Positions 16,183 through 25,174 of a stretch of DNA of 52,801 nucleotides are shown one piece after another. The notes beneath the pieces were generated by a model, which was not told where the DNA came from, did no database searches, and saw only the letters and a program-made list of their open reading frames with translations. Every line of letters starts with the position of its first letter. Within the stretch, counting starts at the first letter, position 1. The stretch is from positions 1-52,801 of the forward strand of contig CAMYLR010000020.1 of NCBI GenBank assembly GCA_947259315.1. Reading direction: 5' to 3'. The DNA comes from an uncultured Gemmatimonadales bacterium (GTDB lineage Bacteria; Gemmatimonadota; Gemmatimonadetes; JACCXV01; JAHWKZ01). The translations under genes and the position numbers were made by a program.

Positions 16183-17369
16183 CGTCGTGGAGGCTGTAGC
16201 TGAAGAAACGCCGCCAGGTTTGCCATCTCCCCGTCAGTAAATGAGGGCCAGCTTGTGGGCGGTCCGTCCTCGCCGTTGACGAGTGCGTGATTCCACAATA
16301 CCGAGATCACTTCCGCTGGTGTACCGAGACCGGCCACCTGACCGAGATCAGGCGCCCGCGTGGCCCCGCGGCCACCCAGTGCGTGGCAGCCGAGGCACCC
16401 TTTTTCGGCGACCAGCGCCCGCCCTCTCTGAGGCGATCCGGCATCGGCGAAGTAACGGACGGAGTAAAGATACGCCACCAGGTCCGCCATCTCCTCGGCG
16501 CTCAACTGTTGAACCGCGATGCGCTCTGACCCCTGGGCCGCGAACATGCGGGGCTGCTTGTTCCACATCGCGGCCGCGAAGTCGACCAGGCTACGCCTCC
16601 TAGCCAGCTCGGGACCGACGTTACCACCCAGACCCCGAGCGCTGTGGCACTGGATACAACCCTTCTCGCCAAACAGGTCGCCCCCGTTTATCGCATCACC
16701 CGGGAGCACGTACAACCCTTCGTCCGTAACCGCTGTCGATGCCATCCGGACGTAACCGATGAGGTCGAGCAGCTCGTCCCCCGTGAAGCTCGGGCGTTCG
16801 AGCCCCCTCGCCTCCAACGCTCGGGTCATGGCCGGACCGTGGTTCCACATCGCGGATGCGATCTGGATCGGCGAGCCAGACGCGGCCACGTAGTCAAGAT
16901 CGGGTCCCACGACCCCTCCCACGCCACCCACCTGGTGGCACAACACGCACCGCTTTCGCGTGAACAGGCTTTGACCTTTCTCGGGGTCCGGCGAGCGGTC
17001 GAAGTAGTTGACGGTGAACAGGAAGGCGATGAGATCTCCGGCTTGTCGACGGCTCAAGCGCGGCCACTCGACCGCAAGCTGTTCCGTCCGCTCGATCATC
17101 CGTGGAACGTGGTTCCACATATCGGCGGCCAAGCCATAAAGGGACCGCGCCTCGCGAGCGCGACCCAAATCCGGCCCCACGGTCCCACCGGTACCGTCGA
17201 TCGCGTGACACTGAGCGCATCGCTTTGCGCCGAAGACCTGCGACCCTGCGATCGCGCTCTGCGTCGGGCCACCGAGTTGCTGAGCGACCGCGGGCAACGG
17301 GATCAACAGAAACAGGCCCACGACTGCCAGTACGACGAGACCCAGACCGGCTCGATCGGTGCGGCTCAT
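16179..17369 (-). CDS. Tetraheme cytochrome made of four class I cytochrome c domains
   Basis: 396 residues from an ATG at 17369, chosen because it is followed at once by a Sec signal (G-L-V-V-L-A-V-V-G-L-F-L-L-I-P-L, ending A-V-A-Q) and sits two bases after the upstream stop; the longer open frame is out of character. Four repeated mono-haem units of about 95 residues each contain one CXXCH (C-A-Q-C-H, C-V-L-C-H, C-I-Q-C-H, C-L-G-C-H), a G-P-D/E-L segment, a W-N-H or W-N-K motif and an L-I/V-A-Y/F helix end. The class I folds differ from the packed multihaem proteins around it, suggesting a flexible periplasmic shuttle, possibly at higher redox potential. Confidence 0.92.
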   Translation of the reverse strand: MSRTDRAGLGLVVLAVVGLFLLIPLPAVAQQLGGPTQSAIAGSQVFGAKRCAQCHAIDGTGGTVGPDLGRAREARSLYGLAADMWNHVPRMIERTEQLAVEWPRLSRRQAGDLIAFLFTVNYFDRSPDPEKGQSLFTRKRCVLCHQVGGVGGVVGPDLDYVAASGSPIQIASAMWNHGPAMTRALEARGLERPSFTGDELLDLIGYVRMASTAVTDEGLYVLPGDAINGGDLFGEKGCIQCHSARGLGGNVGPELARRRSLVDFAAAMWNKQPRMFAAQGSERIAVQQLSAEEMADLVAYLYSVRYFADAGSPQRGRALVAEKGCLGCHALGGRGATRAPDLGQVAGLGTPAEVISVLWNHALVNGEDGPPTSWPSFTDGEMANLAAFLQLQPPRR

Positions 17370-17371
17370 GC

Positions 17372-18760
17372 TCAATCCAGCTGCGAGGCGAAGTGGCAGA
17401 TCGCACATGACATCTCGCTCCGGTCGGCAACACGATCGGGATCGAAATCCGGACCATGCGGGTTGATCCTCCACCCGTTTTTCGCTGAGTGACAGCGCAA
17501 ACAAGAGGTTTGTTGATGGCACGTCACGCAAGCCTCCATATTCTGACGTGCGGCCCGTCCGTGACCGATCAGCCACGAGTCGGTCGCGTCGTGATAAGCG
17601 GCGCCGCTTCGGCCTCCCTGCGCAAACCCAATCCCCTCGTGACAATCGCGACAAAACGCTTCACTCGAGTGACACGTCGAGCACTCGCTCTCCGTGGCGA
17701 ACGCCTCGGCGCCGTGGCGGGCGACGAAGTTAACCGGATGGAAGCCGGGACTCGACGGACCATCATGACAATCCGCGCAATACGTTTCGGTGTGACACGT
17801 ACTGCAGTTCGGGATCCCGGCGACCGCCGCCGAACGGTGTTGGGTCTTGAAATCCGGGGTGTGACCCGGCGGACCGGTGGCAGCAAACATCACACCCTGC
17901 GGCCCATCCGATGTTGGCACCGGCAGCTCGCGAATGACGACCGGTCCCGCATCCCCGTGGCACGTCTCACAACTCGGTTGGGCGTGACAGTTCGCGCAAG
18001 TGGCGATCGCCTCGTTGGCCGGGGCTCCGTGCGTCTCGTTCCAATCGAGCCGGCCGTGGCTCGCGGGCTTGGGCCACCGTCCAGGCCGATCCGCGGTCAA
18101 CGATGCGACGCGCTCGTCCCGTGGCAAATCCTGGATCGCGCTGATCTGGTCAGCGTTCAGATGGCAGCGTTGACAGCTGTCGCGAGTGTGGCAGACTGCA
18201 CACCGCGTCAGGTCTTCCGCTGCACCCGAGGCGTGCGTCGAAAGGAAGCCAGCGACTTCGTGATCGCTCGGCTGTGGGAACAACGCGATCTGATCCACCG
18301 TCAGTGTAGTCGCCTCGCCCAGTGACTGGTGGCACTTGGAGCACGTCACCCCGGCTGCCTGATGCTCCTCCGCGCCGGGTGCGTGGCACGTGAGACACGA
18401 CGGCAGGTTCGCCCGTTGGATCTCCATCGGTGCCGCACCATCCGGCATCTCGTGACACAGCGCGCATGGTGCCGGCGGGTGCTCAGCGTGAGAGAAGTTC
18501 ACGTTGCTCGCCGGTGGCGAGGGGCCGGCCCAATCGACCTCAGGCTGCACCGTTCCGTTGTGACAACCGGCGCATGTCTCAGGGGTTACTGAGTAGACAG
18601 CGGTCGTGTCGCCGCTGGTCACGCCGGAATGGCAGCCTTCACAGCTGGGAAACAAGCCGGCATGCTTGGCGTGCGGGAAGCGGTCAGGCTGTGGAACCGA
18701 AAACAGCGCGCCGCCCCCGATCCCGAGGACCGCAACAAGGAGAAGTGCACTCTTTTTCAT
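17372..18760 (-). CDS. Hexadecaheme (16-heme) periplasmic c-type cytochrome
   Basis: 462 residues, Sec signal at the N-terminus, sixteen CXXCH motifs and no second membrane helix. Five of them come as close pairs, CXXCH-x4/5-CXXCH (for example C-A-V-C-H-T-R-D-S-C-Q-R-C-H), the doubled-CXXCH arrangement. Many extra histidines lie ahead of the motifs (F-S-H-A-E-H, F-P-H-A-K-H) and can be sixth ligands. It overlaps the upstream beta-barrel gene by 4 bp, so the two are translationally coupled. By analogy with porin-cytochrome conduits, where a periplasmic multihaem protein plugs a barrel, it may be the plug; this is inference. It would be large compared with MtrA-type decahaem plugs. Confidence 0.92.
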   Translation of the reverse strand: MKKSALLLVAVLGIGGGALFSVPQPDRFPHAKHAGLFPSCEGCHSGVTSGDTTAVYSVTPETCAGCHNGTVQPEVDWAGPSPPASNVNFSHAEHPPAPCALCHEMPDGAAPMEIQRANLPSCLTCHAPGAEEHQAAGVTCSKCHQSLGEATTLTVDQIALFPQPSDHEVAGFLSTHASGAAEDLTRCAVCHTRDSCQRCHLNADQISAIQDLPRDERVASLTADRPGRWPKPASHGRLDWNETHGAPANEAIATCANCHAQPSCETCHGDAGPVVIRELPVPTSDGPQGVMFAATGPPGHTPDFKTQHRSAAVAGIPNCSTCHTETYCADCHDGPSSPGFHPVNFVARHGAEAFATESECSTCHSSEAFCRDCHEGIGFAQGGRSGAAYHDATDSWLIGHGRAARQNMEACVTCHQQTSCLRCHSAKNGWRINPHGPDFDPDRVADRSEMSCAICHFASQLD

Positions 18761-20211
18761 CGGTAGCCTCCTTCCCCACCGCCTATGTTACTTCCAAAAC
18801 GATAGGCGAGGCCTATGTGGCCGCGTGTCTGGGTCCAGTCAGAAACTCGCGCCCGATCGAACGAGAGGCTATAGCCGCTCAGACTTCCGGTGAGTGAAAA
18901 GTCTCCGATTCGCCATGCGCCTTCAACACCACCTCCGGACGTGACCTGCTCGCCGAGCCGGAACTCACTGAACGTCTGAGTCGACGAGCCGCGAGCGGCG
19001 AGATACGTGCCCGGTGCGAACTCGTAGCCGACCGTCAGATCGCCGCCGTATCGCGCGGCGCCAGAGCCGCGTTCGGCACGATAGATCCCGTCGGCGAACC
19101 ATCCCCTGTGCTCGAACCGTGCGCGGCCGTGGGCCCGCCACCCGTCTTCCTCGAAGCCCAGGAACTCGGCCCCGGCGTCGGTTTCTTCGTAGCTCCTGTA
19201 CGCACCTCCACCCTCGAGGTTGAGCATCGTTCCCGGCACGCTCCACAGGACCGTCCCACCGCCTTCAGTGTAACCGACCGGCATGAAGGCACCCCAGATC
19301 GTCCAAAGCTCGAAGTATGGTTCGTAGTGACGCGCGTAGCCGGCTACCCGCACGCCCGCGGCGATCGGCGCGCTGGCCCGCAGCTGAAGCTCGTTGAACT
19401 CGTCGTACGCAAAGTCATAGTCGGCCGAGAAATCCACCGTGACCCGATCGACCAACGCCCGCGCGTCGAACGCCATCCGTTCGGTGTAGAGCGCGGCCCG
19501 ATCGGTGCGCATCTCGCGCTGGTACGTGAAGGTCCCGGAAACGGTTTGTCCCAATCGCGCGTTGACGTCGAACCCGGCTATCCGAGCGCGTTTGTCGGGC
19601 GCGAAATCGTCGGCGTCCTCTAGCAGATCACCGTCACGCGTGGCGTTTAGACCACGCGCTAGACCCCAGCCCCAGAACGCTTCGACCCGCACCGGTTCCA
19701 GACCACGCCACAACACCGACCCACCGTCGAAGTTGTAGTAGCCCAGGCCCGACGTTCGAGCGATCCGACCGCCACGAAAACGAAAGTCCGCGCGGTCGTA
19801 GGTGAGGTAGGCGGTAACCGCGTCGAGCTCCTGGCTGCTGCGCGGCCAGAAACTGTCGGTCCCGTAGCGCCCACGCAGATGGACGTTCGCTGATAGACCG
19901 CGAATCCCGGGCCAAGCGATCAGGCTGAGATCTTGGGTGACGACCGAGATCGATTCCTCTTCGTCTACTGAAGCGAACCAACGGCAGAACTCCCCCGGTA
20001 TGCAGCTCACGATCGTCCCGTCGTCGAGCACGCGACGAATGCCGTCGCCAGCCACCACTCCTTCGGGGAGGCTGTCGCGTTCCAGACCGCGCAGTTCGAG
20101 GAAGCTTCCGGCGACTCGAAACTCGCCGCGATACCCCTGGGCCATGAGGCATTCGGGACCCAGCAGCACCGCCAGGGCGAGGGCAACCCCTGCCAACCAG
20201 TGAACTTTCAT
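18757..20211 (-). CDS. Outer-membrane beta-barrel protein of the cytochrome operon
   Basis: 484 residues. Sec signal ending near A-Q-G, then strands of alternating aromatic and polar residues with Tyr/Trp/Arg and acidic turns (for example F-R-G-G-R-I-A-R-T-S, G-Y-E-F-A-P-G-T-Y-L-A-A-R-G), to a last strand G-H-I-G-L-A-Y-R-F-G. The C-terminus adds a short Gly-rich tail rather than ending on the usual aromatic residue. There is no homology I can name. Tight coupling to the 16-heme gene suggests a porin-like sheath for electron transfer. Ribosome site AGGAGAGG directly before the ATG. Only two cysteines occur in the mature part (I-V-S-C-I-P-G-E-F-C-R), so it binds no haem c itself. Confidence 0.82.
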   Translation of the reverse strand: MKVHWLAGVALALAVLLGPECLMAQGYRGEFRVAGSFLELRGLERDSLPEGVVAGDGIRRVLDDGTIVSCIPGEFCRWFASVDEEESISVVTQDLSLIAWPGIRGLSANVHLRGRYGTDSFWPRSSQELDAVTAYLTYDRADFRFRGGRIARTSGLGYYNFDGGSVLWRGLEPVRVEAFWGWGLARGLNATRDGDLLEDADDFAPDKRARIAGFDVNARLGQTVSGTFTYQREMRTDRAALYTERMAFDARALVDRVTVDFSADYDFAYDEFNELQLRASAPIAAGVRVAGYARHYEPYFELWTIWGAFMPVGYTEGGGTVLWSVPGTMLNLEGGGAYRSYEETDAGAEFLGFEEDGWRAHGRARFEHRGWFADGIYRAERGSGAARYGGDLTVGYEFAPGTYLAARGSSTQTFSEFRLGEQVTSGGGVEGAWRIGDFSLTGSLSGYSLSFDRARVSDWTQTRGHIGLAYRFGSNIGGGEGGYR

Positions 20212-20220
20212 CCTCTCCTC

Positions 20221-22998
20221 CTAGCGGTAACCGAACAGCATTGTAAGAACGATTAGAAAGATCAGCGTCAGCCCGACCCCGAGAGCGAAGAAACCGAAGA
20301 TCTTGAATCCCCGCTCGACCTTTTCGGGGTATGGATCGACCAGCCGCTCCTCCAGCTTACCTGTAGCTACGAGCTCTTCATACTCCTTCGGTTTGTCGTG
20401 CTTTAGCTCATCGATCGAGACACGTCCAGTGAAGATGACCGGGTCCATCGGGAACTTGTCCAACCGAAAGTGCGTGTTGAAAAAGTGTACGGTGAAGATG
20501 AATGCCACCGCCAGCAGAGCTTCATCGCTGTGGATGATCGTCGCGATGTTGATCGATTTGCCTGGCAGAACGTAGGTGAACAACTCGGGGAACCATAGGA
20601 TCAGACCCGATATCCCGATCACTATCATGCCCCAGAAGACCGCGAAGTAGTCGAACTTCTCCCAGTACGTGTACCGCCCGTACCGTGGCCGTGGCCCGAA
20701 CCCGAGAAACCACTTGATCGACCCGATGAGCTCGGTAAGGTCGTTTCGGTTGAACAACATGGAGTCAGCGCCAAAGATGAGCTGCCGCCAACTCCTGCCC
20801 GAGCGCTCTTTTTGGCGTCTCAAGTCCCACAGATGAACTACGAAGATCCCTATGAGGACGATCGCTCCGATGCGGTGCAGAACCCCCGTAGTGACAAAGC
20901 CACCGATCATCGACGCCGTGAATTGGGCCCATCCGGTGTAGGAAAACTTTAGCACCATCCCTGTGATCGCGAGCGTAAAGAAGCTCAGCAACATGACCAT
21001 GTGGAGCATGCGCTGGAAGTAAGTGAACCGCCGATAGACTTTGCCATCTCTCGCTGGCTTCGGACGTTTCCACATGCCGGGGGTACGCCATAGCCGATAC
21101 ATCCATGCCAGTACGTGAAACATCGCGAACGTCAACGTGCCGACGAGCAGCGTCGTCATCGCCCAGAAGGTCCAGAATAGGAACGGGTACTTGTCCGCGT
21201 CGTGGTGAGTCGCGTGCGTGAGGTAGCCAGCGAATCGGCGGTGCGCGCCCTCATGGCATTGACTGCACGTCTCGACGATGTTGCTTCGGCTCAGCATCGA
21301 CCCGAGATCCTCGATCGGCAAGATGTTGTGCGTGCCGTGGCAGTCGTAGCACTTCGCCGCACCTGCATCTCCCAGACGAGACACCTTGCCGTGGTAAGTC
21401 TCGAAGAACGTTTCTGACTCGTCGATATGGCACCGCCCACATTGATCCATCATCAGCAGACGGAAGTCGGCTCGGTCCGTTCGGCTGATCGTGTGTGAGG
21501 TGTGACAATCCTTGCAGGTCGGAGGTTGCTGCTCCGAATCCGTTACCTCTACGGTTGCGTGAACACTGTTCTCGAACTCCTCCTGAATCCCGTGGTGACA
21601 CGTGCCGCACGTGTCGGGGATGTTGTCCGAGTGAACTGTCGATGTCGGGTCATCGGCGGGCTGCTCGCCGTGGGCGGTGTGACAGTTGGTGCACATAGCG
21701 GTCACGACAAGACCGCTCTCCAGCAACCCCTTTCCGTGGGTGCTCATCTCGTAGCTCTGAAGAATGTCTGGATCATCGATACCGATTCGCACCGCCGCCG
21801 CTTCTCCCTGGCGATGACACTGCGCACAGAGCTCGGGGACGTTGCGTGGAAACGTCGGCGACGCGGGTTGCGACTTGTCTTGCGTGGCGTGCTTGGCGTG
21901 ACAGTCCAGACAAACCGGTGCGTCGGGATCGCCGCGCGCCGCCAACGTTCCGTGGACGCTCGAATCGTACTGCCCGACCTGTTCGGCGTGGCAGACGCCG
22001 CAATCGACGTCTGAGACCACCGTTTCACACGGCCGGCTCAGCGATGTCGTGACCTCGGTGTGGCATTGAGCGCAGGCAGTCCCCGAATGGTCGGTGGCGT
22101 TGTACGTCTGCTCGTCCACGTAGAGCGAGATCGTCTGCCCGTTCTTCTCCATCGCCAGCTCGGTGTCGCCGTGACAGGCCAGACAATCCGCGTTGGCCGA
22201 GCCGGCGGCATAGAAAACGCGTCGGACCTTGTGGGGCGAGTGACAATCCGGACACGCCGGGATCTTGTCCGGTTCCGTCCTCCAGAGATGGCCCTCGATC
22301 ACCTGACGGTGAACCTGCTCGATCTGCGCGTGGCATCGGGTACACATCCGGGACACGTTGTCCTCGTGGATGCTCGATCGCCGGTCGGTGTGGGGCAGGA
22401 TCCTGTGTGCGGTGTGACAGGAAGTACAGACAGCGGTCACCGTAAGACCTTGCCGGAACAACCCCTCGCCGTGCATCGACTGCGAGTAGTTCTCGAGGAT
22501 CCTCTCCTCCGGGATATCTCGCATGCGCGAGACGGGCGTGCCCTCGTGGTGACACTCACCGCAGAGGTACGGGATGTTCATGACGCCCGTCGGCGATCCT
22601 GGCGTCGTGCTCCGTTGCATGTCGTGACGCCCGTGACAATCGACACAGCTCGGCGCCAGCGGATCCCCTCTCGCGGCCGCTTGCCCATGAAGCGACGAGT
22701 CGTGCTGCGACACCTGACGGCCGTGGCAGCTGGAGCAGTTCGCCGCGGCTCGCTCTTCGGGGTGTGGAAACGCCATCCCCTGATGGCAAGCGACGCACTG
22801 CACTTCGGTCGCTCCGTGAACCGACCTTTCGTACACCCGGCGATTGACGACCAGGCGAGCGCCGTCGTTTCGTGAGGCGAACATCGCCGCGTTCTCGTGA
22901 CATGCGAGACAGGTGGCGTTCTCTTGGGCCGACAGCGTCGTGGCTGTGCCCAGCGTGGCGACGCCGAACATAAACGCGAGGGCTACCACGACGCGCAT
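20221..22998 (-). CDS. 19-heme cytochrome c fused to a formate-dehydrogenase-gamma-like cytochrome b (CbcL-like architecture)
   Basis: 925 residues from ATG 22998, which has a GGAGGT ribosome site and starts a Sec signal. Nineteen CXXCH motifs lie in residues 30-580, then about six membrane helices (600-925) with histidines in Q-R-M-L-H, V-L-H-R-I, V-V-H-L-W and I-I-H-S-D-E-A-L-L that fit b-haem ligation. The c part is an internal duplication: residues 30-223 and 272-468 each hold seven haems in the same order, with shared Q-V-x-Q-x-D-S-S-x-H-G and T-A-x-C-T-x-C-H-T-A-H. The b part matches the separate cytochrome b at 23001-23861. The fusion recalls Geobacter CbcL, a quinol-to-periplasm oxidoreductase, but with about twice its haems. 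Likely an inner-membrane quinol oxidase. Confidence 0.93.
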   Translation of the reverse strand: MRVVVALAFMFGVATLGTATTLSAQENATCLACHENAAMFASRNDGARLVVNRRVYERSVHGATEVQCVACHQGMAFPHPEERAAANCSSCHGRQVSQHDSSLHGQAAARGDPLAPSCVDCHGRHDMQRSTTPGSPTGVMNIPYLCGECHHEGTPVSRMRDIPEERILENYSQSMHGEGLFRQGLTVTAVCTSCHTAHRILPHTDRRSSIHEDNVSRMCTRCHAQIEQVHRQVIEGHLWRTEPDKIPACPDCHSPHKVRRVFYAAGSANADCLACHGDTELAMEKNGQTISLYVDEQTYNATDHSGTACAQCHTEVTTSLSRPCETVVSDVDCGVCHAEQVGQYDSSVHGTLAARGDPDAPVCLDCHAKHATQDKSQPASPTFPRNVPELCAQCHRQGEAAAVRIGIDDPDILQSYEMSTHGKGLLESGLVVTAMCTNCHTAHGEQPADDPTSTVHSDNIPDTCGTCHHGIQEEFENSVHATVEVTDSEQQPPTCKDCHTSHTISRTDRADFRLLMMDQCGRCHIDESETFFETYHGKVSRLGDAGAAKCYDCHGTHNILPIEDLGSMLSRSNIVETCSQCHEGAHRRFAGYLTHATHHDADKYPFLFWTFWAMTTLLVGTLTFAMFHVLAWMYRLWRTPGMWKRPKPARDGKVYRRFTYFQRMLHMVMLLSFFTLAITGMVLKFSYTGWAQFTASMIGGFVTTGVLHRIGAIVLIGIFVVHLWDLRRQKERSGRSWRQLIFGADSMLFNRNDLTELIGSIKWFLGFGPRPRYGRYTYWEKFDYFAVFWGMIVIGISGLILWFPELFTYVLPGKSINIATIIHSDEALLAVAFIFTVHFFNTHFRLDKFPMDPVIFTGRVSIDELKHDKPKEYEELVATGKLEERLVDPYPEKVERGFKIFGFFALGVGLTLIFLIVLTMLFGYR

Positions 22999-23000
22999 CG

Positions 23001-23861
23001 CTACCTCCATCCCCCCTGGATCAGGGCCCAGATGATGAGCCCGATCAACAGGATGCCGAGGCTGAGAGCGATCAACCCGAGCGTGACCGACCACAGGTAG
23101 GCGGCTCGAGACGGCGGCGGGGCGATCAACTCTCCGAGCCGTCCCTCCCGACTCAACCGCTCGTACTGCAGCGGGTGTTCCTCTTTCATGTAATCCAGCG
23201 TCGCACGGCCGGTGAACATGACGACATCCACCGGGAACTTCTCAGGACGGAGGTTCACGTTGAAGAAGTGAATCGTGAAGATGATGCCAGTCGCGAGCAG
23301 CGCCTCGATGCCGTGGATGATCGTCGCCACGTTGAACATCCAACCCGGCAGAACCTTCGAGAAGAACACCGGGAACCACAGGACCAAGCCCGAGCCGCCG
23401 ATCACAGTGACCCCCCAGAACTCGCCCCAGTAGTCGAGCTTGTCCATGTAGTTGAATCGGTCGAACTGGGGTCGTGGACCCTTCCCGGCAAACCACTTGA
23501 ACGTGTCCCGGATGTCCTGGAGGTCCCTGGGCTGTCCAACCATCGAATCGGGACCCCAGAAGAAGCGCTTCTTGTTGGTGCTCTTGGCGATTCGGTACGT
23601 CAGATGACCGATGTGGATGAAGAAGTACCCAAAGGTGATCACGGCACAGATACGGTGAATGAACCCCGCCGCTTGAAACCCGCCGACCATTCGGATGAGC
23701 GTTCTCGCCCATGGCATGTGCGAATAGAGCAGCGGCGTGCCGGTAATCACGAGCCCGAAGAACGACACGATCACCATCGCGTGGAGAACCCGCTCGATCC
23801 CCGAGAACCGCCAGATGTAGGGCCCCGCTCCGCGATCAGAGGACGCGAGCTTACGTCCCAT
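23001..23861 (-). CDS. Formate-dehydrogenase-gamma/HydC-like cytochrome b
   Basis: 286 residues from ATG 23861, which has a GAGGGA ribosome site and overlaps the 11-heme gene by 11 bp; a TTG at 23885 is a poorer alternative. Membrane diheme-b protein with histidines in E-R-V-L-H-A-M, F-I-H-R-I, F-F-I-H-I-G-H and [10 protein letters not shown]. The motif F-P-x-D-x-V-x-F-T-G-R near the last cytosolic loop is shared with the b domain of the neighbouring 19-heme fusion. Together with the 11-heme cytochrome it should form a two-subunit quinol:cytochrome c oxidoreductase, the split version of the fused protein and similar in layout to Geobacter CbcBA. Its stop lies two bases before the next start. 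Confidence 0.92.
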   Translation of the reverse strand: MGRKLASSDRGAGPYIWRFSGIERVLHAMVIVSFFGLVITGTPLLYSHMPWARTLIRMVGGFQAAGFIHRICAVITFGYFFIHIGHLTYRIAKSTNKKRFFWGPDSMVGQPRDLQDIRDTFKWFAGKGPRPQFDRFNYMDKLDYWGEFWGVTVIGGSGLVLWFPVFFSKVLPGWMFNVATIIHGIEALLATGIIFTIHFFNVNLRPEKFPVDVVMFTGRATLDYMKEEHPLQYERLSREGRLGELIAPPPSRAAYLWSVTLGLIALSLGILLIGLIIWALIQGGWR

Positions 23862-25140
23862 GGCCAGTCCCTCGCGCCCGTTCAATCGTCACTCGAATCA
23901 GCCAAAACAGTGAGTGCAACCCAAAGAACGTCCATACGCTGACCAGCAGCGTCGTCATGAAGAGCCAGCTCCAGAACAAAACCGGGTATCTTTCCCGGTC
24001 GCTCGCGTCACCGTGAGCGTAGTAGCGGACGAAGCTCTGATTCGCCTCGGGGTGACACCTTGCGCACGTCTCCACCAGGTTCAACGGATGAACGCTCGAC
24101 TCGGGATCCGTGGCCGGGCGCATGTTGTGCGGCGTGTGACAGTCGCTGCACTTGGCGGTGAGTTCAAAACCGAGTGCCGTTACCTGCCCGTGATAGGTGC
24201 TGAAGTACGTCTCGTAGACGTCCTCGTGACACTTGCCGCACTCCTCGACGACACCCACAAACCACCTGGGCTCGTCCGCTTCGACGATGCTATGGGCGGA
24301 ATGACAATCGACGCAGGCCGGAGCCTCGTGTCCGGTCGGCCCGCGTAAGTGCTCGCGGTAGGCTGCGCCATGTGCCGACCCCTCCTCGTACGTCTCGAGG
24401 ATACCGACATGACAATCGCCACACGTCTTCACGACGTTGGCCCGGTTGACCGATGACTCAGGCGAACTAGCCGGCAGCACGCGGTGGGATTCATGACAGT
24501 CGTTGCAAGTTGCCGAGAGCGCGAGGCCGGCTCTTTCGAGCGCGGCGCCGTGAACGGTCTCGTGATACTGCTCGACCGCGACCCGGGCTTGGGCCTCCTC
24601 GGGAGAAGAGAAGTACGTGCCGATGATGCTCGGATCGGCGTGACAGCGGCCACACATCGTCGCCACGTTGAGCGGGTAGGTCGGCGAGCGGCGGTCGTCT
24701 ATCGAGTACACCTCGTGCACGCCATGACAACCCGCGCAGGTCGGTGCATCGCCGTCCTCGATCACATCGAGCGCGTGAATCGAGACTTCCCAATCGGTCT
24801 GCTCTGACTCGTGACATGTCCCGCAGCCCACCGCGACTTGTGGTCCGTGCGGGTAGCCCATGGCGGGACCGGGATGACAGTCCACGCACTTGAGTTGGCT
24901 ATGCACGGTGTCCAGCAGAAGAGAGTCCGGCACGAGCAACGCTGCCTGTTCTTCGGCCGTTTCTTTGCCAACGAGAAAACGAGGATCGCCGTGGCACGCC
25001 TCACAAGTCACGATCGGTGATTCCTGGTTCTCGACCTGAGCGGCGACCGTCGACGCGTTACCGACCGCGAGACCAAATACGAACACCACGGGGAGCAGGG
25101 TTCGCACGATTCTCGCTGGTCCTCGTTTGCGCTCACGCAT
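23851..25140 (-). CDS. 11-heme c-type cytochrome with C-terminal membrane anchor
   Basis: 429 residues from ATG 25140; the open frame is longer upstream but lacks a signal. The Sec signal (L-L-P-V-V-F-V-F-G-L-A-V, ending V-A-A-Q) is followed by eleven CXXCH motifs. The first seven match in spacing the seven-haem repeat unit of the 19-heme protein, and the last four match that protein's final four, including the closing S/T-x-C-x-x-C-H-x-x-A/E and L-F-W-x-x-x-x-M-T-T-L-L-V membrane helix. So it equals the 19-heme protein without one repeat. The C-terminal helix anchors it beside the cytochrome b encoded directly downstream with an 11-bp overlap. Confidence 0.92.
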   Translation of the reverse strand: MRERKRGPARIVRTLLPVVFVFGLAVGNASTVAAQVENQESPIVTCEACHGDPRFLVGKETAEEQAALLVPDSLLLDTVHSQLKCVDCHPGPAMGYPHGPQVAVGCGTCHESEQTDWEVSIHALDVIEDGDAPTCAGCHGVHEVYSIDDRRSPTYPLNVATMCGRCHADPSIIGTYFSSPEEAQARVAVEQYHETVHGAALERAGLALSATCNDCHESHRVLPASSPESSVNRANVVKTCGDCHVGILETYEEGSAHGAAYREHLRGPTGHEAPACVDCHSAHSIVEADEPRWFVGVVEECGKCHEDVYETYFSTYHGQVTALGFELTAKCSDCHTPHNMRPATDPESSVHPLNLVETCARCHPEANQSFVRYYAHGDASDRERYPVLFWSWLFMTTLLVSVWTFFGLHSLFWLIRVTIERARGTGHGT

Positions 25141-25174
25141 GGGTCGCCCTTCAGCGGTACGCTTCAACCTCCCG

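Noticed and set aside
16179-17654. Longer N-terminus (start 17654) for the tetraheme cytochrome
   Set aside because: Extra part overlaps the 16-heme coding region; ATG 17369 gives a clean signal peptide.
23175-23942. 255-residue plus-strand frame across the cytochrome b gene
   Set aside because: Charged, low-complexity antisense of transmembrane helices, not a protein pattern.
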